In this document: positions 56,916-64,000 of the stretch, one piece after another | Layout: each line of letters starts with the position of its first letter | Numbering within the stretch: the first letter of the stretch is position 1 | Assembly: GCA_025267735.1 (NCBI GenBank) | Contig: CM046294.1 | Location: forward strand, 41,229,570-41,293,569 | Direction: 5' to 3' | Source of the DNA: Mactra quadrangularis | Lineage: Eukaryota; Mollusca; Bivalvia; Venerida; Mactridae | DNA: 64,000 bases | Made by a program: the position numbers and the translations under genes | The notes under the pieces: model-generated | Databases searched by the model: none | The model's input: the letters and a program-made list of their open reading frames with translations, nothing else | Told to the model about the DNA's origin: nothing

Positions 56916-58479
56916 ACATTTTATTTCAATTGTCTTATGGATTATACTGTACATGTATTTTGACAAACAAACATTTCATTGTTTCTTTTTTTGTATATTT
57001 TGGAAGATTTACGAAAGGTTTTTAAAAGTTTACTATTTTAGATATCTACTTTATTAATCCTTTTTATCAATTTAAAAAAATGATATATATTATGATTATT
57101 CAGCGCTACAAAATATTTATCAACTTTTTAAACTCATGAGAACCTGGTCAATGAATTCATTATACAATATTAAGTAAAATAAATTCTTTTTTTCTCATTT
57201 AAATAATCAGTTATTAAACAGTCGTCTCTACTATCTGAGCGTTTTACATAACCACACTATATAACATTTACGTGTAGTATTTGAATTTATAAATGAACTT
57301 ATTTTTTTTATAATCTACTGATCTCCCTTGCCCAAATAATACGTGAGTCCAAACTAAGTAAACAAACTAACTCGTTTGTCCTAAGCCACAGGCCGCCCGC
57401 GTAAACACCGCGTACACAAACACAGCCAGTCCAACACACACCAATATTCAGGGGTGAACCCTCTTTACAGTTCCATAGTTAAATAAGATTACACTTCCTA
57501 CTAACATATTAAACAAAATTTACAATATGCTTACAGACCATTAAAATAAATTTTAACAATCAAAAGTGTATGTTTAAATCAATAAAGTACTGTTCATGCA
57601 TTAGCTTGTTCGCCTATTTAGTGGACAACTCCATTGTTTAAAGTACAAAAACACGCATGGCCTATAATACGACCTGTATCCTATTTTCCTTTTATTCAAA
57701 CGTCAAAACATGAACAACCACACGGAGAGATAGTGCTCCTTGTATAACACTCGCGCTATTGAGATAGTGTGTAATTATTCACCGTGAAACTAATCAAAAA
57801 CCTATCAGCCTCGGGCGCTAATCCGCATCTGGATCCAATCGACGGACTTCCTTAAACCGAGGGATGGCGTCGCCATTTTATAGTCCTTGCTTGAGACGAT
57901 TTTGCTTAATTAAAACATTGTTTATTTAAAGAAATTAGTAAATTAGTTTTGATTTAAATTGAGACACATGCTACTATGTTAACATAGCTTACCATTAAAC
58001 AGTTTAAAAGTACTTAAATATTTCATTATAGACTAAAATTTTATATCTATGATGAAATTTACTCTGTAATAACGTTTATATATCTATTTAAGAAAGAATG
58101 ACAAAGCACAAAAAACGCCATTTTTTCGCTCTTTTTGAATGTTTAACGTGTTGCATGGCTTCGATTTATTACGTAATTTGCATTTTTAAAAATATTTCTA
58201 AAAATTTTATACCGGACTTAGTAATTACCTCGCTTGCATATGAAATCAAATAATTATTAGTGTTCATCAAAAGCATCTGACATAGCAATAAGTTAAGACA
58301 AACAATATTCAAACGGATAAGAATTATTCCTTTGTCATAACATAGGTTGAATTAATGAGAAAATACCGCCACCCCTACGAGCTCAGGATAGCCTATATTC
58401 ATGTATCTCAAAAAAAAAAACCACAACAAAGCTCGTTTTCTGATGCGACATTTACAAAATAAAAATAAAAAGATGGTAC
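56916..58479. other. Intergenic, nothing firm
   Basis: AT-rich with two CpG-richer islets at 57380-57440 (ggccgcccgcgtaaacaccg) and 57800-57880 (ccgagggatggcgtcgccat). No exon is supported. Confidence 0.35.
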
Positions 58480-58720
58480 CTAGTATGCCCTCGTCGACTT
58501 GCTGTGACACACTTTCCAGAGTTTAGTCCCTGGGTTACTCCGCCCTGGCTTCCGGAACTGCTGCTAGTTATGTCTCACTACCGCTGGCTGTAAGCTCGTT
58601 TACTAGCTTGCCTGGCTGTTCTACGTGGCATTTTTCTTCCTCGTGTCATATTAACGTGTAGTACAAATTAAGCCGATCAGTCCATAGGAATAACGTGTGG
58701 AGACGACGCACGAGGATTTA
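58480..58720. promoter_or_regulatory. GC-richer islet upstream of the receptor paralogue
   Basis: A locally GC-rich stretch (cctcgtcgacttgctgtgac, ccctgggttactccgccctg) about 1.1 kb before the coding start of the second receptor gene. It could hold that gene's non-coding first exon or promoter. This is inference only; no core promoter motif is clear. Confidence 0.25.
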
Positions 58721-59532
58721 GTGTTTAAATATGGCCAGGAGAATGCGTTAACCAATGAAAACTGTTGAAGGCAAAATCATTCACCCGAAACCCTATCGAG
58801 ATGAAGTGTACTAAGCTTTTAAACCTACGTTTTGTGAATAAATAAATAAAATTATTTAGAAGATCAAAATAATTTGAATTATCCTTATGATCGAACTTGA
58901 AGATGTCAATTTCCTAAATTTTGATCTTTCTTGGTTTAAATACATTTTATTTAAAAACGCATTTGTTTCTGTTATCGTCCTTGTTGTGAATATTACTTTA
59001 TGTATATGTACGTGATATACAATTACTTGTGTAGAATATGTAACTTAAGTGGATTTAAATATAACTATCCTTTTTGATTATATTGCTTTTGTATAAATCT
59101 AACATATCTCCTCGAATCTCGTTCTGTCAAAAATCAAAAATATGCTGTACTAGTTCAGGTAAGAAGATTTCAGCAGGTGTAATTCAAAGTCATCCTCTTA
59201 AATCAGTTAAAGGATGCTGTAATTCAGGTTCGAATCCGTCATTAATAACGATAATACGTCTATAGATTCACTTATATCAGTTTTTACAAATGGTGACACG
59301 TATAAATTAAACAAGATTTGTTTACAAATCTTGTTGGCTTGTACATTTTCCCAGTTTGATTAAAGTTGATAAGTTTTCAATATGATGTCGAGTGACCCGC
59401 CAAACAAAAGGCTATTCATCGGATAATGATACCTGGCTGTGAAAGGTGCAAAAAATTTCAAAAATCAATATCTTGGGACATCGCGTAATTTTCATGTTGT
59501 TTTAACATTGACGGGACTCGAAATCTACATCA
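58721..59532. other. Intergenic or 5' intron of the paralogue
   Basis: AT-rich. The 63-codon frame at 59074-59265 has no recognisable domain. If the paralogue has a non-coding first exon, this lies in its first intron. Confidence 0.35.
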
Positions 59533-60695
59533 TAAGATTTAATTTAATTTAACCTATGCAGTCTGCAATACAACAAGCTCTAAACATATACAAACTTCAA
59601 AGTGTGTTTTAAAAATGCTGTACTGTTCATGAATAATTTGGCTAACTATTACTTTACTTGTAAACGTGTGTGATTTAGTATGTGAATTTATGTTGAAGAT
59701 AATTGATTTCGGAAAGTTTTAAAAAGTAATGATTTTATTTAGGTCTGATAATTCTATGTATATATTTTCAGATCAATCGACATGATGGTTGAGACTTTCC
59801 TAGGAGTCCTGCTTGCTATAGGTAAGTGGCAAATTGCAAGGGATTGATAGGAACTGTAGCTGAATTACTTTTGTAACCATTAAACATAATTTAATCGTAA
59901 ATAGATATTAACAGGCATGTACTGGTAAAATATCTTAACACTCACTACACAATTTCAATGAATGACATAGAAAGAACAGCTTGCACTTAAATGAAAATAC
60001 TTTAGATTTTTTAAAGTCGCATGTCTAATGTAAGAGTTATTTATAATTAAAGGTGGACATTTGAGCTTATGCATATTCATTAGATCATCCTGTCCAATTA
60101 TTCTTCTTTCAATGTATATGGTGATATTTACATAACGAAGTAATAGTTCAATGTTTTAACTCGTCATTAAACTTTTCTATATCATACTTTTGTTATTTAT
60201 GTTTCTTTATGTATCTTTATGTTTATGTTAGAAATATGCGTGTGTAGTGTTGAGGTCATTCGTCGAATCATTACTTTAACCGAATTAAGTTATGTCTATT
60301 TGTGATATTGCTTTATTGTTTTCATATAAACACTTTTCAGTATACACGTGCCAGTCTTCAACACTGGTTGTAGATGTCGTTGAGATACGAAACATTGATA
60401 ACTACACATTTGTATGTAATGTACCATCATCAACAAATTTAACAAGATGGACATACCTGTCAGGACCTACAGGAATATCATTGATGAGTTATCAGGATGG
60501 ACAATGTACTGTGTCATCATCTAATAGTTTTCTTAGTTATAGTAGTGGATATTCGTATGCATGTAATAGTACATCGTATCAGGTTACAGTAAAGTACTAT
60601 CAAGGTGTAGTTCGAGCTAACCACATATTGTCTTGTAAAAATGCCTACCAGTTAGACAGTATTGGGTCAACTTGGATTATCAAAACCAAGCAAGG
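59533..60695 (+). CDS. Second receptor gene, first two coding exons
   Basis: A paralogue of the gene at 29511. Exon 1 (59782-59821) encodes MMVETFLGVLLAI with donor tag|gtaagt. Exon 2 (60341-60694) has acceptor cttttcag, 118 codons and donor caag|gtaaat, both introns phase 1. Exon 2 is open throughout: YTCQSS, YTFVCNV, TRWTYLSGPTG, DGQCTVSS, YSYACNS, ILSCKN, STWIIKTKQ. An upstream acceptor (atatattttcag) precedes the ATG by ten bases, as in the first gene. Similarity to the first copy extends from about 59533 to the end of exon 2 and then stops. The third coding exon is not found before the LINE that begins at 61055, so the remainder lies beyond it or is lost. Confidence 0.82.
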
Positions 60696-61054
60696 TAAAT
60701 TTAATATTTTTTATCTTGATAGTTATTTTTTCCTTTATTCAGAATATGAAAAATATATCTGAAACGTCTAGAAAATAAATTCCCAAAGATAATGTTCGAA
60801 GACCTAGATAAAATATTCCAAAAAAAAATTGGCAATCGAAATCCTTAAAAGTCGCTTCATTACCATGCGAAACCTACCCAGTCGAGACAAAAATGTATAC
60901 AATTCGTAATATCAAAGTTTTGCTGCTCATAAAGCATTTTTGAAGTCTTAAAATAACACTGGTTTATATAAATATATTTGAGAAAAATATAAATGCAATG
61001 ATAATACCGTATCCTTTCTCATGCATTTTTTTTTTTGAAATGCAGAAGCTAGTA
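60696..61054. other. Intron 2 of the paralogue, before the LINE
   Basis: AT-rich, no similarity to intron 2 of the first gene and no exon 3-like coding sequence. Confidence 0.4.
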
Positions 61055-61377
61055 TCATTATTATTATTATTATTATTATATTATTAATATATACCGCATT
61101 TGTATAGCGCTCTTTTCATATTGAATATATGTTCAAAAGCGTTTCACAATCATATGCATGATTAGGACAAACGAGTTTAATGAAAACGAAAATGAAAATG
61201 ATTAAGAGATGATAACATATAAAAGAACACAAACTGAAGAATAATATAAAACTAAGAATTTGTGATCATAATAGTTAAAAAAGTGCTCATAGTAGTTTAA
61301 AAACGACAACAACAACAAAACAATTGAATTCCAAACTGTAAAAAAATAGTGAATGAGAGATAATGGATTGTTGGTAA

Positions 61378-62012
61378 AACGGCAGCCAAATGGTCGATGG
61401 GAATCAGGCTAATTGCCCCAAAAATTCATGTGTGCAAGGTGCAAAGTTGGATTCTAATCCAAGTCTCCTGCCCGAACATCCGTCAGTATCAGTGCCCTCG
61501 CGTCCCCCAACCATGTATTACATGGTGATAAAGTAAAAGTGATAAAAGTTATAATTAGATTATGAGAAAAGGCAGTCACCGACCAATAGGGAATCCAGCC
61601 CGATGTATTGAAAAATATATGATTGCAAGGTGCAAAGTCGGATTCTAATCCAAAAATCCCTCTGGAACATCCATCAGCCTCAGCGCCTGATTGGTTAGAT
61701 AAGGTATTAATCTTAAAGGTAAAAAGTATATTATCGTCGAAAAGGCCACCCCTTAGCCAGTGGGGAATCTGGCTAAATGCCCTAGAAAATCCATAATTGC
61801 AAGGTGCAAAGTTGGATTCCAAGGATCCTGCCAGAACATCCATCAGTGTCAGTGCCTGATTGGTTAGATTAAGTATAAATTTTGAAGGTAATGAGTATAA
61901 AATCGGTGGAAAAGCAACCCCCAGCCAACTGGCTAGATGCACTGTCAAATTCATAATTGCAAGATGCAAAGTTGGATTCTAATCCAAGGATCCCACCAGA
62001 ACATCCATCATT
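61378..62012 (-). repeat. Tandem repeat in LINE 3' UTR
   Basis: Four degenerate units, anchored by gcaaggtgcaaag at 61434, 61625, 61799 and (gcaagatgcaaag) 61959, giving periods of 191, 174 and 160 bp. Each unit also carries ggattctaatccaa and a cagaacatccatca-type block. The minus-strand 171-codon frame at 61454-61969 follows the units (repeated ES(N/D)FAPCN) and is probably a by-product of the repeat. Confidence 0.8.
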
Positions 62013-62267
62013 CGGTCGCACATTATTTTGTAATAGTGCATAATTACGTTTTTGTTTAAAATTTGATAATTTCATGGTGTTATATGTTCGTAATTTGGGT
62101 ATATTTTAAGCTCATTTAGCCAGATAGTTTATATTGATTAAAAGAATTGTCACAGTAGTATTAACATCACAACTGGACTTATTAATAAACAATTTCAAGT
62201 AGTCTAAGATTGGTTCATTTTTCTGGTCTCTTCCAAAGTCGTAGTTTATTGTCCCAGGGTGATTAAT

Positions 62268-64000
62268 TTAGTGACCATTGTAATGAACAAACAAGTAGGT
62301 CTTTAACTTTCTCTCATAATTATTTAGAGACTGTGTGCACTTGACAAAGTCTGGAAGGGAATTCCACAAGTTTGGCGCTGCATGGCTGAAACTACGAATG
62401 CCAAAAGTAATTGCCCTAGACCGTTGGACTGTTATAGATAGTGAATTGCTAGATCGGAGGTCTCTGTTGGGTTTGTAAACATGTATTAGGTTTTGGATAT
62501 ATATGGGACATTGGTTTTAAGTGCTTAATATGTATATATCAAGAGCTTGTAGCTGATCCGCTGACAAACAGGAAGCATTGAAGTTCCCTGAGCACTAGTG
62601 TTATATGATCATGACGATGGGTACTGGTGATGATTCTTGCTGCCGTATTTTGAAGACGTTGAAGTTTATTCAGATTTGACTTTGAAATATTTACAAGAAC
62701 AGCGTTGCAGTAGTCCAGTCTTGATGTAACAAGAAAATTTACTAACGTCCTTGAAACATCCACATTGAGAAACTTTCTTATGCGACCAATATTTCTTAGC
62801 TGATAATAAGAAGAACTGCATACAATATTGACATGCTTCTCCATATTCATGTGAAGTAAGCATCAAGATTTCTAATACAGTCTTTAGGGTTTATGATGGA
62901 ATCACCAACTCTACTGGACATGTCTTCAACATGTTTACGATTATGTTTTGAAGAGAACAACATAACTTCTGTCTTGTCTGCATTCAATTTCAGCATGGTG
63001 GCATTCATCCATGAAATAATTTCTGTCAAACATTTTTCAATACGACTCAATGCTTCTGATCTTGAAATATTATCAATTGGTTTAGAGGATATGGAAAATT
63101 GAGAATCATCAGCATAGGAATGATGTAATAATCCGTGTTGCAAGCAAATGGCATCAACAGGTTTAGTGTACATTGTGAAATACTTAGATCCTAAGACAGA
63201 TGCTTTAGGAACACTGTATTTCATCAGCACAGGTCTGAAAAGTTCTCCACCAACACAGACTGTTTGGTATCGATCATTCAGATTTGATTTTATCCAATTT
63301 AGAGCACCATCAGCAAGACCATAGTGATCATGCAGTCTGCTTTACAATGTATGATGATCTATGGTGTCGAAAGCAGCCGATAGGTCTAGCAACACCAAGA
63401 TTGTTACACAATTATTGTCTAAAGACTGAAGAATGTCATTTTGCACCTTAATAAGAACCGTTTCGGTGGAATGCAATTCTCTGTGAGCGGATTGATAAGG
63501 TGCATGCAGATTGTTATCTTTAAGATGGTTCTCTTGTGTAACATTTACAACTTTTTCTAAAATATTTGACAGAAGATGATTTGAAACCGGTCTGTAGTAT
63601 ATTTGATTCCATATCTGACTTTTTCAGCCATGGTCTAATAATAGCGCTTTAAATGCTTTTGGTAAACTCCCAGCATTGAGTGATGTATTGATTAGATTTG
63701 TGATTACAGGCAAGAGTTCGGGTAAACATGAATTAAGAAGCCATGTTGGAATAGGATCTAATTCGCAAGATTTATTTGGTGACTTCTAGATGATTTTCTT
63801 TACTTCTTCTTGCAAAGCACTAGCCAGACTTTTGAGTTTAGTGCCTTGGTATTGCTCGGTCACAGATTCAGTGGGTGTGTCAGCTCGACTCATCATGATG
63901 TCATTTCTTATGCCTTAATTTTTTATGAGAAAAAATCGCTAAAATTCTGAGTAGTGTGTTTCGTTGAGATTCCAGATGGTAAAAGAGGACCACACTTTTC
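62268..64000 (-). pseudogene. LINE ORF2 reverse transcriptase (CR1/L2-like), broken
   Basis: Reading the minus strand from the window edge: SAHRELHSTETVLIKVQND near 63470, LVLLDLSAAFDTIDHH near 63390 (catalytic Asp present), VPKASVLGS (usual PQGSVLGP) near 63205, SYADDSQFSIS near 63110 (YADD intact), WMNATMLKLNADKTEVMLFS near 62980. Then come YYQLRNIGRIRKFLN, LDYCNAVLVNI and a C-terminal IRSFSHAAPNLWNSLPDF block that stops at 62268. Frameshifts near 62850 and 62560 and a stop after TIDHH show it is inactive. The motif style is that of the CR1/L2/Jockey group; the clade is not proven. Confidence 0.82.

Larger units (their letters stand above)
61055..64000 (-). mobile_element. CR1/L2-like LINE, 5' end outside window
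   Basis: Minus-strand non-LTR retrotransposon. The 3' terminus is an (ATT)n microsatellite (61057-61080 on the + strand) preceded by the conserved aagagcgctatacaaatg end. The 3' UTR (61150-62267) contains a four-unit tandem repeat, and ORF2 ends at 62268. It is inserted in the second receptor gene, antisense to it. Confidence 0.82.

Noticed and set aside
61454..61969. 171-codon minus-strand gene
   Set aside because: It is coextensive with the tandem repeat in the LINE 3' UTR; its internal repeats follow the DNA units and it has no recognised domain.
1..64000. CRISPR array, bacterial operons, rRNA genes
   Set aside because: No regularly spaced repeat/spacer array, no closely packed long reading frames and no rRNA-like sequence; the window is eukaryotic with spliced exons and SINEs/LINEs.

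Overview
The window looks like accessory-rich nuclear DNA from an invertebrate, most likely a mollusc and possibly a bivalve. The support is high A+T content, spliced genes with canonical GT..AG introns, several tRNA-derived SINE families, decayed LINEs of at least four types, a Ty3/gypsy-type LTR element and many TA-, TTAA- and 8-bp-target MITEs. The taxonomic call is inference from repeat style; no marker gene is present.

The one clear host gene is a 12-coding-exon type I transmembrane receptor on the + strand (about 29511-37297, roughly 927 residues if all exons are joined). It has a signal peptide, two related cysteine-rich Ig-like domains, four further Ig-like domains, one fibronectin type III domain, a transmembrane helix and a cytoplasmic tail with several tyrosine motifs, including ITIM-like and ITSM-like sites. 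Introns 1-10 are all phase 1, so single domains can be skipped or duplicated without breaking frame. The first two coding exons and their flanks recur at 59533-60695 as the start of a second, paralogous gene. That points to a local tandem family of inhibitory-type immune or adhesion receptors. Exon 2 of the first gene carries an in-frame TGA where the paralogue has a cysteine codon.

Layout: 0-12 kb is old AT-rich repeat DNA with two pairs of paralogous segments, a piggyBac-like TTAA MITE (empty site preserved in the paralogue), a foldback element and a decayed minus-strand exon pair. 12.7-14.9 kb is a ~145-bp satellite interrupted by LINE 3' ends and a mariner-type MITE. 15.6-16.3 kb is a TIR-bounded element with internal tandem repeats. 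16.7-17.1 kb holds an unidentified broken ORF. 17.96-24.24 kb (copy A) and 46.63-51.93 kb (copy B) are two copies of one composite repeat carrying inverted SINEs and foldback ends; each copy has insertions the other lacks. 24.2-29.06 kb is a dead L1/Tx1-like LINE. 29.5-38.06 kb is the receptor gene. 38.5-39.85 kb has a recurring short motif of unknown role. 40.7-43.8 kb is a 3'-truncated Ty3/gypsy element (LTR, primer-binding site, gag-protease). 44.06-45.09 kb is a pogo/Tigger-like TIR element. 51.9-59.5 kb is mostly featureless AT-rich DNA. 61.05-64 kb is a minus-strand CR1/L2-like LINE sitting in the paralogue.

The most informative structure is the set of filled/empty site pairs between paralogous segments. 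They give direct target-site evidence for three insertions, with two weaker cases, and a relative order of events. The biological highlight is the tandem receptor family with its domain-per-exon design, a GC donor that may choose between a short tail and an ITIM/ITSM tail, and one likely nonfunctional or exon-skipped member.
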